64,000 bases of DNA from an uncultured Faecalicoccus sp. Lineage in GTDB: Bacteria > Bacillota_I > Bacilli_A > Erysipelotrichales > Erysipelotrichaceae. Positions 42,667 to 51,682 of this stretch are shown here, one piece after another. Location of the stretch: contig CABVDD010000002.1 of the NCBI GenBank assembly GCA_902497095.1, forward strand, positions 1-64,000. Direction: 5' to 3'. A model generated the notes under the pieces. That model saw only the letters and a list, made by a program, of their open reading frames with translations, was not told the origin of the DNA and ran no database searches. Numbering within the stretch: position 1 is the first letter of the stretch; each line of letters begins with the position of its first letter. The translations under genes were made by a program, and so were the position numbers.

Positions 42667-43693
42667 CGCTGCTTCCTCCTGTTAGATTATTGATGTAGTC
42701 CTCTACACGTTTTTGTACATCTTTATCCTTAAATTCAATATCCAGATCTTTGGCGTTGTCCTGTACGATTTTAACGCTTAAGCCATCATTCGCATTTAAA
42801 AAAGCAGATAAGATGTTGTTAGAGACTGTTTCATTTTTTGAATCCCAAATCTTTTGTATGTCTGTTTCATCTACATGCACTTTGTACAGATATTTAAGAC
42901 CTGAACTTGAATCCGTTACTTCAATCCAATCACTTGTCTGATCTTTATCCAGATCTAATGCTGCCTGAATGACTTGTGCGTTCAAAGTGTTGTATTGACT
43001 GCTTGTGGAATCAGAATCAACATAACCATAGAAACCATCGTTTGAAGCTGTTGATGTATCTTCCGAATAGGCGGTTGCTGCATCGGCAAAAGAGCCACTA
43101 GCTAAAGCCGAGTCAATATTGTCCTTTTTCTTTTGTTCATCTTCTGTTAAGGCTGATAAATCTTGCACCTGCATAGAAATGATGGAAATAGTTCTTGGCT
43201 TTTTCTCTTGTAAAGCCGGTGTTAGTTCATCAAAATGATCTTCGATATAGTCACGCTGCATTTGAGCTTCTTTGACTGTCATTAGACAATAATCATAAAG
43301 TTGATCCATCCCGTTATAACCAAAAGAAGCCAACTCACTTTCAATTTGTGATTCTGTATTCTGAGAAGAACTTGATGATGCGTTTTGTTTGATCGTTTGT
43401 TCCAAATCTTTTGCTTTTTCATCCAACTTATCTGTAGTTTTTATGCTCTGATCCACAACTTGATTGTGATACAAGTTATAAAGCAATGCAGTATCAAAGG
43501 GAGATGATTGATCATAGATGTCGTTAGCTGTTATGTCTTTTTTGTCCAGACTGGCTACGACTTGGTTGCCATCATTATCCGATTTAGCACTGACATTGTA
43601 CTTATTTTCGTCATATATAAAATAGGAAACAAAGGCAATGATAATCACTGCAATCACAACTACAAACCAGTTGTTTCTAAGGAATTCAGACAT
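42656..43693 (-). CDS. Membrane-anchored peptidylprolyl isomerase/foldase
   Basis: Second PrsA-like protein, 345 residues. A single N-terminal helix (NNWFVVVIAVIIIAFVSYF) anchors it, not a lipobox. A SurA-like helical part is followed by a parvulin-like region (RTISIISMQVQDLSALTEDE, ATAYSEDTSTASNDGFYGYV). The ATG at 43693 has AAAGGAGG six bases upstream; the ten residues added by the longer frame lack a site. The pair of foldases lies head-on to the type VII locus, but housekeeping folding of secreted proteins is the simplest role. Confidence 0.82.
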   Translation of the reverse strand: MSEFLRNNWFVVVIAVIIIAFVSYFIYDENKYNVSAKSDNDGNQVVASLDKKDITANDIYDQSSPFDTALLYNLYHNQVVDQSIKTTDKLDEKAKDLEQTIKQNASSSSSQNTESQIESELASFGYNGMDQLYDYCLMTVKEAQMQRDYIEDHFDELTPALQEKKPRTISIISMQVQDLSALTEDEQKKKDNIDSALASGSFADAATAYSEDTSTASNDGFYGYVDSDSTSSQYNTLNAQVIQAALDLDKDQTSDWIEVTDSSSGLKYLYKVHVDETDIQKIWDSKNETVSNNILSAFLNANDGLSVKIVQDNAKDLDIEFKDKDVQKRVEDYINNLTGGSSDEE

Positions 43694-43825
43694 GGTAATC
43701 CTCCTTTTAAAAATCTTTTTCAATTATAGCCAATATCCATTGAAAAAGCAATGAATCTTCATAATCGTCTGAATTGAGATTTATAGGCTTTTTTGTTACT
43801 ATAGTACAGGAAAAGAGGAATAGAT

Positions 43826-44641
43826 ATGACAGAACTCGTTATTAAAGACTTACATGTATCTGTAGAAGATAAAGAAATATTAAAAGGACTGAATTTGACG
43901 ATTCGTTCCGGAGAGCGTCATGCCTTAATGGGCCCTAATGGAAATGGAAAAAGTACATTGTTGGCGGCTATCATGGGAAACCCTAAATATACGGTAACCC
44001 AGGGTTCCATTGAATTGGATGGCCAAGATGTTCTTGCCATGGAAGTCGATGAAAGAAGCAAAGCCGGTCTCTTTTTAGGAATGCAGTATCCAAGTGAAAT
44101 CAGCGGTGTCACAAATTCTGATTTCTTACGTTCTTGTATCAATGCCCGTCAAGAAAAACCAATCAGCTTGTTTAAATTTATCAAGGAAATGGATAAAGCG
44201 ATTCAACAGTTGGAAATGAAACCGGATCTGGCACATCGTTTCTTAAATGATGGCTTTTCCGGGGGCGAAAAGAAACGAAATGAAATCGTACAGATGATGA
44301 TGTTGAAACCATCTATTGCAATGTTGGATGAAATTGATTCTGGTTTGGATGTCGATGCTTTAAAGATCGTCAGTGAAGCCATTAATCAATGCCAAAAAGA
44401 AACGGATATGGGGCTTTTGGTTGTATCTCATTATGCCCGTTTTTATGAATATTTACACCCGACACATGCACATGTTTTAGTGGATGGACAAATCGTTGTA
44501 TCAGGTGATCAACAATTGATCGATAAGATTGACCAGGAAGGATATGAATGGCTGGAAACTGAATATCATGTATCTGCCAGAAAGGAAGAAGAAAAGAAAC
44601 GACCTACAAGCATCGGACTCTGTGGAGCTAAAAGAGGATAG
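43826..44641 (+). CDS. sufC: SUF Fe-S cluster assembly ATPase SufC
   Basis: Soluble ABC-type ATPase that works with SufB and SufD to build Fe-S clusters. Walker A MGPNGNGKSTLLAAIMG, signature FSGGEKKRNEIVQMM and Walker B IAMLDEIDSGLD match SufC. The C-terminus is about 20 residues longer than usual and Lys/Arg-rich. It is the first gene of sufCDSUB, the common order in Bacillota. A -10-like TATAGT lies about 35 bases upstream. Confidence 0.96.
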   Translation: MTELVIKDLHVSVEDKEILKGLNLTIRSGERHALMGPNGNGKSTLLAAIMGNPKYTVTQGSIELDGQDVLAMEVDERSKAGLFLGMQYPSEISGVTNSDFLRSCINARQEKPISLFKFIKEMDKAIQQLEMKPDLAHRFLNDGFSGGEKKRNEIVQMMMLKPSIAMLDEIDSGLDVDALKIVSEAINQCQKETDMGLLVVSHYARFYEYLHPTHAHVLVDGQIVVSGDQQLIDKIDQEGYEWLETEYHVSARKEEEKKRPTSIGLCGAKRG

Positions 44642-44643
44642 TT

Positions 44644-45435
44644 ATGGAAAAGGTTTTTGAAAAGACTTTTAACGAGACGATTCATTTTGAACAAGATGAG
44701 GATTGTAAGTTTCTTATAAAAGGAACAGGTTCGTTGTTGATGATTCTTCATAAAGGTGTTTCCAAATTAAAGATGCATATAAAACTGGATGCGGCCAGTC
44801 AATCTAAGATCCTTGTATATAATCAAAGCAATTGTAATCTTTCTCTTGATCTTGACATAGAAGCTTATCGCGATGCAAAAAGTGAAATCGGCTTTTTAGA
44901 TATGGAAGAAAGTGATGTAACTTTCAAACAGAAAGCGTATTTAAAAGAATCCGGTGCTGATATCAAATTGATGAGTGCGCAGCTTGGACAAGTGGATACG
45001 ACAAAAATGAATGATATTGAAGTTCTTCATGAAGCAGCTCATACATTTGGATATATGGAAAACTTTTCTGTACTTTTTGATCGTGCACATTATGAAATGG
45101 TTGCCAATGGAAATATTCAAAAAGGTTGTTCTGGATCACAATCTCATCAGACAACTCGTGTGTTGACATTGGGAAAAGATCATAAAGCACAGGTGATTCC
45201 GTTGCTATTGATCGATGAAAATGATGTGAAGGCATCACATGCACAAACGATTGGACAACCGGATGAAGAACAGTTGTACTATTTAAAATCACGTGGTCTT
45301 TCACAACGACAAGCTATGGGGCTTTTAAGTATTGGTTACTTGTTACCAATCTTGGAACTGGTAACAGATGCTTCTGTAAAAGATAAAATGCGTGAAGAAA
45401 TGGAAAGCAAGGTGGGATTATATGGACACAAATAA
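44644..45435 (+). CDS. sufD: SUF complex scaffold protein SufD
   Basis: Partner of SufB in the SufBC2D complex, 263 residues, shorter than many SufD proteins because the N-terminal helical part is small. The beta-helix core and the C-terminal ASHAQTIGQPDEEQLYYLKS and SRGLSQRQAMGLLSIGYL are characteristic. It starts three bases after the sufC stop and overlaps sufS by 14 bases. Confidence 0.93.
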   Translation: MEKVFEKTFNETIHFEQDEDCKFLIKGTGSLLMILHKGVSKLKMHIKLDAASQSKILVYNQSNCNLSLDLDIEAYRDAKSEIGFLDMEESDVTFKQKAYLKESGADIKLMSAQLGQVDTTKMNDIEVLHEAAHTFGYMENFSVLFDRAHYEMVANGNIQKGCSGSQSHQTTRVLTLGKDHKAQVIPLLLIDENDVKASHAQTIGQPDEEQLYYLKSRGLSQRQAMGLLSIGYLLPILELVTDASVKDKMREEMESKVGLYGHK

Positions 45436-46663
45436 GATCCGTAAAGATTTTCCGATCTTGTCTAGAACCATGTCAGATAAACCATTAATTTATTTGGATA
45501 ATGGTGCCACGACTTTAAAACCACAACCGGTCATTGATGCGGTGGTTGGTTACTATACTTATTTAGGAGCCAATGCACATCGTGGAGATTATGAGATGAG
45601 TGCTCAGGTAGATGCAGCTTATGAGGGTTGTCGTAAGAAAGTAGCTGCGTATTTAAACGCTTCTTCTGCCAAAGAAATCATTTTTAATTCAGGCAGTTCT
45701 GAAGGGTTGAATCAAGTGGCATTAATGGTGACACAACAACTGTTAAAGCCAGGAGATGTGATCTTAAGTGATGAAAGTGAACATGCCAGCAGTATTCTTC
45801 CATGGATGCATGCAGCTAAACAAAAAGGATGCAAGATTGAATATATTCCTTTAGATAGTGAAGGAAAGATCACTGTTGAAAACTTTAAAAAAGCGATTCA
45901 TGATGATGTCAAAGTTGTTTGTTTAGCGCAAGTTTCTAATGTTCTGGGATTTGAAGCACCTGTTAAAGAAATTGCGAAAATCGCTCATCAAAAAGATATG
46001 TTAGTTGTTGTGGATGGTGCTCAAAGTACACCACATATAAATATTGATGTACAAGATCTTGATGTTGATTTCTTTGTATTTAGTGCTCATAAAATGTGCG
46101 GGCCAACAGGTGTAGGTGTACTTTACGGTAAGAAAGCTTTACTGGATCGCCTGGATCCTGTTTATTATGGCGGTGAAAGTAATGCGCGTTTTAATAGCTG
46201 TGGCAACTTGATCTTAAAAGAAACACCTTTTAAGTATGAAAGCGGTACACAGCCAATTGAAGGCGTACTTGGTTTAGGGGCTGCCATTGATTATATTCAA
46301 GCTATCGGTAAAGATGCGATCCATGCTTACGAACTGGAATTAAAATCTTACTTTATTCAAAAGGTCAAAGATCTAAAAAACATACATCTTTATAATGAAA
46401 AGGCTGAAAGCGGTATTTGTACATTTAATGTGTTTGACAAAGGACAAATGATTCCAGCACAAGATGTGGCAAGCTTTTTAAACACCAAAGGAATAGCGGT
46501 ACGATCGGGTACGCATTGCGCCAAAATGCTTGTTGATGTTTTACATGTCAGCGGTACTTGTCGAGCCAGTTTTTATTTTTATAACACGAAAGAAGAAATC
46601 GATCAGTTAGTTGCGGCATTACAAGAAGCTACACTTGAAAACTGTATCAATATATTTTTTTAG
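45422..46663 (+). CDS. sufS: Cysteine desulfurase SufS
   Basis: PLP enzyme that releases sulfur from cysteine for Fe-S cluster synthesis, 413 residues. The PLP lysine lies in FSAHKMCGPTGVGVLYG and the active-site cysteine in VRSGTHCAKMLV. DNGATTLKPQPVIDAV at the start is typical. The ATG at 45422 follows AAGGTGG inside the end of sufD; the first ten residues of the longer frame are not counted. Confidence 0.96.
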   Translation: MDTNKIRKDFPILSRTMSDKPLIYLDNGATTLKPQPVIDAVVGYYTYLGANAHRGDYEMSAQVDAAYEGCRKKVAAYLNASSAKEIIFNSGSSEGLNQVALMVTQQLLKPGDVILSDESEHASSILPWMHAAKQKGCKIEYIPLDSEGKITVENFKKAIHDDVKVVCLAQVSNVLGFEAPVKEIAKIAHQKDMLVVVDGAQSTPHINIDVQDLDVDFFVFSAHKMCGPTGVGVLYGKKALLDRLDPVYYGGESNARFNSCGNLILKETPFKYESGTQPIEGVLGLGAAIDYIQAIGKDAIHAYELELKSYFIQKVKDLKNIHLYNEKAESGICTFNVFDKGQMIPAQDVASFLNTKGIAVRSGTHCAKMLVDVLHVSGTCRASFYFYNTKEEIDQLVAALQEATLENCINIFF

Positions 46664-46676
46664 AGGAGGATGAAAT

Positions 46677-47114
46677 ATGAGTGAGATCGATCCGAATTTA
46701 CTAAGAGATATTATTATGGATCACTACCAATATCCTAGAAATCATGAGCTGACCAATGAAGAAGGATATCATTCTCGTCATATGGCCAGTGATTCTTGTA
46801 TCGATGATATTACTGTACAAGCTAAATTTGACAATGATCGCATAGAAGATGTGCGCTTTGATGGAGAAGCCTGTACGATTTCAACTGCCAGCACCAGTAT
46901 TATGAGCGAATTGGTCAAAGGAAAGACAAAAGAAGAAGCCATGGAAATCATTCAAAATTATTTTTCCATGATCGATCAAAAAGAGTATGATGAAGATTTG
47001 TTGGAAGAAGCGGTTGCGTTTCAAAATGTAGGCAAGCAAGCTAATCGTATCAATTGCGCTACAATCGGCTGGAAAGCTTTACGCGATATGATCAAAGAAA
47101 GTGAAGGTCAATGA
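46677..47114 (+). CDS. sufU: Sulfurtransferase/scaffold SufU
   Basis: Zinc-binding partner of SufS that accepts its sulfur, 145 residues. The three conserved cysteines are seen in DSCIDDITVQ, GEACTISTAS and NRINCATIGW, and the start IIMDHYQYPRNHE is typical. The usual CGD of the first site reads CID, with the Asp one position later. Strong GAGGAGG precedes the ATG; the stop overlaps the sufB start by four bases. Confidence 0.95.
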   Translation: MSEIDPNLLRDIIMDHYQYPRNHELTNEEGYHSRHMASDSCIDDITVQAKFDNDRIEDVRFDGEACTISTASTSIMSELVKGKTKEEAMEIIQNYFSMIDQKEYDEDLLEEAVAFQNVGKQANRINCATIGWKALRDMIKESEGQ

Positions 47115-48517
47115 TGCAGGAAGAAAAAGAATTAAATTTATCGAATGAATATGAATATGGCTTTCATGATGAGGATACAAGTGTATTTAAGACACAAAAA
47201 GGTTTAAATGAAGATGTTGTTCGTACGATTTCTAAGATCAAAAAGGAACCGGAATGGATGTTGGATCTTCGTTTGAAGGCTTATCATTCTTTTGTGGAAC
47301 AAAAAAATCCTAAATGGGGGCCTGATTTAAGTCAAATTGATTTTGATGACTATACTTACTACATCAAGCCAAGTGAAAAACAAGAACAATCTTGGGATGA
47401 AGTACCTGATACGATTCGAAATACCTTTGACAAGTTAGGTATTCCAGAAGCAGAACAAAAGTTTTTGGCAGGTGTCAGTACACAATATGAAAGTGAAGTT
47501 GTTTATCACAATATGTTGGAAGAAGTGGAGGAAAAGGGTGTTCTCTTTTTCGATACGGATACGGCATTGCGTGAATGCCCAGAACTTTTCAAAAAATATT
47601 TTGGGAAAATCGTTCCTTATACAGACAATAAATATGCGGCATTAAACACAGCCGTGTGGTCTGGTGGATCGTTTATTTATGTACCAAAAGGTGTATCTTT
47701 AGATAAACCATTACAGTCTTACTTTCGAATTAATTCGATGAGTATGGGACAGTTTGAAAGAACATTGATCATTGTAGATGAGGGTGCAGATGTTCATTAT
47801 GTAGAAGGTTGTACAGCACCAATCTATTCTAAAGATTCCTTGCATGCAGCGGTTGTGGAGATCTTCGTGCATAAAAATGCCAAATGTCGATATAGTACAG
47901 TGCAAAACTGGTCTAACAACATTATCAACTTAGTAACAAAACGAGCGAAAGTGTTTGAAAATGGACATATGGAATGGATCGATGGAAATATTGGTTCTCA
48001 TATCAATATGAAATATCCGGCTTGTATCTTGGCAGAACCATATGCCAAAGGAACGACTGTCTCCATTGCCGTTGGAAGTAAAGGACAAAAACAAGATGCA
48101 GGAAGTAAGATGATTCATCTGGCACCGCATACGACTAGTACGATTATTTCTAAGTCTGTAGCTCGTCAGGGCGGTGAAGTAAACTATCGTGGATGGGTCA
48201 AACATTCCAAAAATGCACAGTACGCCAAAAGTAAAGTAGAATGTGATACGTTGATCTTGGATAAACTATCACGTAGTGATACCATACCTTTAAACTTTTC
48301 TCAAAATGATACTTCACAGATTGAGCATGAAGCAACAGTCTCAAATATTTCAGAAGAACAGCTTTTCTATTTGATGAGTCGTGGTCTTTCTCGTGCACAG
48401 GCTACAGAAATGATCGTTATGGGATTCTTGGAACCATTTACCAGAGAATTGCCGATGGAATATGCGGTAGAACTCAATCAGATGTTAAAGTTGGATATGA
48501 GTGATTCCATTGGGTAG
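47111..48517 (+). CDS. sufB: SUF Fe-S cluster assembly protein SufB
   Basis: Scaffold on which the nascent Fe-S cluster is built, 468 residues. FVYGFHDEDTSVFK-type start (seen as YGFHDEDTSVFKTQKG), SGGSFIYVPKGV, VEGCTAPIYSKDSLHAAVVE and the C-terminal SRGLSRAQATEMIVMGFLEP are conserved. It is the last of the five suf genes; the following folate gene overlaps it by 17 bases, so they are cotranscribed. Confidence 0.97.
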   Translation: MMQEEKELNLSNEYEYGFHDEDTSVFKTQKGLNEDVVRTISKIKKEPEWMLDLRLKAYHSFVEQKNPKWGPDLSQIDFDDYTYYIKPSEKQEQSWDEVPDTIRNTFDKLGIPEAEQKFLAGVSTQYESEVVYHNMLEEVEEKGVLFFDTDTALRECPELFKKYFGKIVPYTDNKYAALNTAVWSGGSFIYVPKGVSLDKPLQSYFRINSMSMGQFERTLIIVDEGADVHYVEGCTAPIYSKDSLHAAVVEIFVHKNAKCRYSTVQNWSNNIINLVTKRAKVFENGHMEWIDGNIGSHINMKYPACILAEPYAKGTTVSIAVGSKGQKQDAGSKMIHLAPHTTSTIISKSVARQGGEVNYRGWVKHSKNAQYAKSKVECDTLILDKLSRSDTIPLNFSQNDTSQIEHEATVSNISEEQLFYLMSRGLSRAQATEMIVMGFLEPFTRELPMEYAVELNQMLKLDMSDSIG

Positions 48518-49007
48518 AAAAGAATGTATAGAAAGACGTAAAAGTCTTTTACCAAATCAAAGAGAAAAGAAAGAAAAGGCAATAGTCGAAAAACTTTTGC
48601 CTTTTTTAAAAGGAAATATTGCCGCCTATATACCTATTAATGGAGAGGTCAATATTTTTGAGGCCTGTTTACAACACGGCGTTGTTTATTTGCCCAAAAT
48701 GATAGAAAACTACGAATTGGAGTTTATACCTTATACTGGAAATTTAGTGGAAGGTGCATTTCATACCAAAGAACCTGTAGGAAAAGCCTGTGATCCAAAA
48801 GATCTGGATGTGATCATTATACCTATGGTCAGTTTTTGCGGTTTGTATCGACAAGGATATGGCAAAGGTTATTATGACCGATATTTAAAGAAAACAAACG
48901 CTTTAAAAATCGGCGTTGCTTTTGATATACAGGAAGATGAATTTGTGCCACAACCACATGATGTAAAAATGGATATTCTGATTACAGAATCTAAACTTTG
49001 GAGGTAG
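48501..49007 (+). CDS. 5-formyltetrahydrofolate cyclo-ligase
   Basis: Converts 5-formyl-THF to 5,10-methenyl-THF using ATP, 168 residues. RKECIERRKSLLPNQREKK at the start, the loop PINGEVNIF and the C-terminal GYGKGYYDRYLKK define the family. The frame begins with GTG at 48501 inside sufB; a TTG at 48510 is an alternative start. It is translationally coupled to sufB. Confidence 0.92.
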   Translation: MIPLGRKECIERRKSLLPNQREKKEKAIVEKLLPFLKGNIAAYIPINGEVNIFEACLQHGVVYLPKMIENYELEFIPYTGNLVEGAFHTKEPVGKACDPKDLDVIIIPMVSFCGLYRQGYGKGYYDRYLKKTNALKIGVAFDIQEDEFVPQPHDVKMDILITESKLWR

Positions 49008-49011
49008 AAGC

Positions 49012-49644
49012 ATGCGAATCTTGTTTTATGGTGACAGTAATACTTGGGGATATGATGCGAATACGGGAATGCGCTATCAAAATCGCTTTACAAAGCTAGT
49101 CAAAGAAGCGTTTTTAGAACATGAAATTATAGAAGAAGGATTATGTGGACGAACTATTTGCCATAGTGATCCTTATAGTCTGGAAGAAAGAAATGGTGCA
49201 AAGACGATTTCTATGGTCTTAAAGACACACGAACCTTTAGATCTGGTCATCATTCTTTTAGGAACCAATGATGCCAAAAGAGTGTATGGTACTAACTCCT
49301 TGACTTCTTTAGAAAAAGGCATGGATCTTTTTATGCATGAAGCTATGGATCCGGATAATTTCAAACGTTCTTTTCAAAGACCAAAGTTTTTAATTGTGAC
49401 ACCACCAAAAATGCATGAAGAATATGCCTTATGTCAACGTACAAAAATTCATTTTGGCCAAGAAGGATATGAAATGTTAGAACATTCGTCTTGTTCTTTA
49501 CAACAAGTTGCCAAAAAGTGGGATGCCGATTTTTTGGATTTAGAAGATGTGAGAGCCGGTAGGTTGGATGGTATTCATCTTGATGAAAAAGGACATCGCC
49601 TTTTGGCGGATAAATTGATCAACAAGTTAGGAGAATATCAATGA
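49012..49644 (+). CDS. SGNH/GDSL-family esterase or lipase
   Basis: Serine hydrolase of 210 residues. Block I FYGDSNTWGYD (nucleophile Ser), the Gly of block II (EGLCGRT), block III LLGTNDAKRVYG and block V DGIHLDEKGH (Asp and His) are intact. It lacks a signal peptide, so it acts in the cytoplasm; the substrate is unknown, perhaps an acetylated sugar or thioester. It starts five bases after the folate gene and overlaps the next gene by four. Confidence 0.9.
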   Translation: MRILFYGDSNTWGYDANTGMRYQNRFTKLVKEAFLEHEIIEEGLCGRTICHSDPYSLEERNGAKTISMVLKTHEPLDLVIILLGTNDAKRVYGTNSLTSLEKGMDLFMHEAMDPDNFKRSFQRPKFLIVTPPKMHEEYALCQRTKIHFGQEGYEMLEHSSCSLQQVAKKWDADFLDLEDVRAGRLDGIHLDEKGHRLLADKLINKLGEYQ

Positions 49645-50690
49645 GTGCACGAAAAAACGCAATAGAATTCTGGAAAGAATTTGAAAAAGTGGAACATTCT
49701 ATTCGTGAGTGTTTACATCATGAAAAATATGAAGAATGCATGGAGTTAGTAGAACCATTGGACAATTATGCTTATGAAAATTTTGGGTGTCATTTCTTCG
49801 TGGATAATTCTTACGGAGATTATGAACTGACATGGGATACAGGTCCCAGCAAGACTATCCAATATTTGGCTGCCATGGTTTGTCATATGGCTACACCATC
49901 TATTAAAAAATCATGGATCTTGAATTCATGCCTGCCGCCTTTATCACAAAAAGCGATTCAGGCGCAGGTGCAAATCAAAGAGCAGATTTATACGCTTACA
50001 GATTTTATGTTGTTTTATACAATGGATGAAACACAACAAGCTTGGCATTGCGAGATCTACTGTCCTGGTTTTTCTTTGATTGCCAACCCTGAGAACAAAA
50101 AAGAAATGTCCATGTATTTATTAGAACTGGCGCTAGGAGAATGTGCATATGAAGCCTATATCGCAAGTGTGGATTTTTTAGATGCGCCAAAGACTGATAT
50201 GCAATTTTGTAATTTGGTAGATGCATATGAGAAAATAATGGATCATGTAGAAAAAAAGAATTGGAAAGTTTATCAATCCCCATTAGAAATTTACAGTGTA
50301 TTTCAACCTATACAAGACTTCGCATCTGATTCTTTACGAAAAGATATGAAGTTTATCTTTACGACACATCCGTTATTGATAGAAGATACCTTAGAAGAAA
50401 AAACAGATGTTATCAAAGATCTGGAAGCAAAGCAAGGTGAATTTGATTATATTTATTATAATAATCTTTTTAATACTAGAGAAGATGCCTTATTTCGTCA
50501 GGAGCTTTCCAAACAGTTAGACCAAGCTTTTCAAAAAAGCCAGTGTGCCAAGGTCATAGGTGGAGCAATTGGAAAAAGCTATTCGTATATTGACTGTATT
50601 GTCTTTGATACATATCGTTTTAAAAGTACTTTTGAACAAATAAAAAAGCAGCTGGATTCAAAGGTTAAGCTGCATATACAAAAATTTTAA
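49641..50690 (+). CDS. Uncharacterised conserved protein
   Basis: A 349-residue soluble protein that I cannot assign. It is acidic with many aromatic residues; notable spots are HFFVDNSYGDYELTWDTGPS near residues 50-70 and GGAIGKSYSYIDCIVFD near the end. The latter resembles a motif seen in DUF695-like proteins, but this is weak. It overlaps the SGNH hydrolase gene by four bases and converges on an HD-domain gene, with overlapping stop codons. Confidence 0.65.
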   Translation: MSARKNAIEFWKEFEKVEHSIRECLHHEKYEECMELVEPLDNYAYENFGCHFFVDNSYGDYELTWDTGPSKTIQYLAAMVCHMATPSIKKSWILNSCLPPLSQKAIQAQVQIKEQIYTLTDFMLFYTMDETQQAWHCEIYCPGFSLIANPENKKEMSMYLLELALGECAYEAYIASVDFLDAPKTDMQFCNLVDAYEKIMDHVEKKNWKVYQSPLEIYSVFQPIQDFASDSLRKDMKFIFTTHPLLIEDTLEEKTDVIKDLEAKQGEFDYIYYNNLFNTREDALFRQELSKQLDQAFQKSQCAKVIGGAIGKSYSYIDCIVFDTYRFKSTFEQIKKQLDSKVKLHIQKF

Positions 50691-51157
50691 TCATTGATAT
50701 CTGCCAGCGCATCAATCAACCGCTGGCGGGCGATGCCGGTTAATGGCTTGTTGGGATCTTCTAAAAAACGAGCTAATATATCGGCATCTTTTAATAGTTC
50801 ACACAAAGGAGAATCAAAGATTTCCTTTTTTGAATGTTGGGCAATCGCAAAACAAATGTCATCTACCTCATACACTTTAAATTCTTTGGTCTGTGTTAAA
50901 TATTGATGCGCATGAAGACTGGAAAGTCTGGCATGTTCGCTATGGGCACAGTTATCGATATATTGTGCATAATCATGAAATAAAGCCGCAATTTTAGCTT
51001 TTTCTAACGCACTGCTTCTGGAAATGGCCAATAAGGTGATACAAGAATCAACCATGGCAGTATGAGTTAAAGCGGCAATCCGCAAAGGTTCGTTATTGAT
51101 CTTGGCAAATTGTTCATATACATAGGCTTTTACTTTTTCATATCGTTGAAGTTCCAT
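50687..51157 (-). CDS. HD-domain phosphohydrolase
   Basis: Metal-dependent phosphohydrolase of 156 residues. The HD motif is split over AALTHTAMVDS, AALFHDYAQYID and FAIAQHSKKE, ending in LLKDADILARFL. This spacing is typical of single-domain HD proteins acting on nucleotides; YqeK-like activity is possible but not shown. The start at 51157 avoids the terminator hairpin where the longer frame would begin. Its stop overlaps that of the convergent gene. Confidence 0.8.
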   Translation of the reverse strand: MELQRYEKVKAYVYEQFAKINNEPLRIAALTHTAMVDSCITLLAISRSSALEKAKIAALFHDYAQYIDNCAHSEHARLSSLHAHQYLTQTKEFKVYEVDDICFAIAQHSKKEIFDSPLCELLKDADILARFLEDPNKPLTGIARQRLIDALADIND

Positions 51158-51184
51158 GTCTCTATTATACACTATTGAAAACAT

Positions 51185-51212
51185 AAAAAAAACGCACTGT
51201 GTGCGCTTTTTT
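51185..51212. terminator. Terminator downstream of the cold-shock gene
   Basis: ACGCAC pairs with GTGCGC over a 3-base loop, with eight A upstream and six T downstream, so it works in either direction. On the minus strand it ends the cspA-type transcript eleven bases after its stop. Confidence 0.87.
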
Positions 51213-51223
51213 AGACAAGACTA

Positions 51224-51436
51224 TTAAGCGTTGTCTTCTACAACAGTTACGTTACTAGCTTGTTTTCCACGATCACTTTCGATGATGTCATAAGTAACTG
51301 TTTGACCCTCGTCAAGAGTTTTAAATCCTTCAGCGTTGATTGATGAGCAATGAACGAAAACGTCTTTGCCATCTTCACCGGTGATGAATCCATACCCTTT
51401 TTCGGCATTAAACCATTTTACTTTACCTGTGTTCAT
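51224..51436 (-). CDS. Cold-shock domain protein (CspA family)
   Basis: Nucleic-acid chaperone of 70 residues. The RNP motifs KWFNAEKGYGFIT and DVFVHCSSI are intact. One usually hydrophobic position near FVH is followed by CSS. The start at 51436 follows AGGAGGT; the six extra residues of the longer frame contain this site. A long leader (about 90 bases) precedes it, as is usual for cold-regulated csp mRNAs. Confidence 0.96.
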   Translation of the reverse strand: MNTGKVKWFNAEKGYGFITGEDGKDVFVHCSSINAEGFKTLDEGQTVTYDIIESDRGKQASNVTVVEDNA

Positions 51437-51531
51437 GAATACCTCCTGAATCACTATCTTCTGTTGTTAACTGGGGTATGCCGTATTCATACTCGCAATC
51501 ACTCAAGACGATATTGTGATTAACCGGTTTC

Positions 51532-51560
51532 ATTGTAACACTTTTAGACCATTTTGTCCA
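51532..51560 (-). promoter_or_regulatory. Promoter of the cold-shock gene with about 90-base leader
   Basis: On the minus strand TGGACA (51560-51555), a 17-base spacer and TACAAT (51537-51532). The transcript would start near 51525 and carry a leader of about 90 bases up to the ATG at 51436, with short self-complementary stretches such as ATCACAATATCG/CGATATTGTGAT-like pairing. Confidence 0.75.
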
Positions 51561-51682
51561 TTTTTAAAGGGGCCATTGAAGCGGACCTCAAGGTAAAAAA
51601 GCAGTGGATTTTCTTTGTTTTTGATAGCACATCTTCCTTGTTTTGTTGTATTATTAAAGTGACAGATTGAGAGGTCTTTAAT

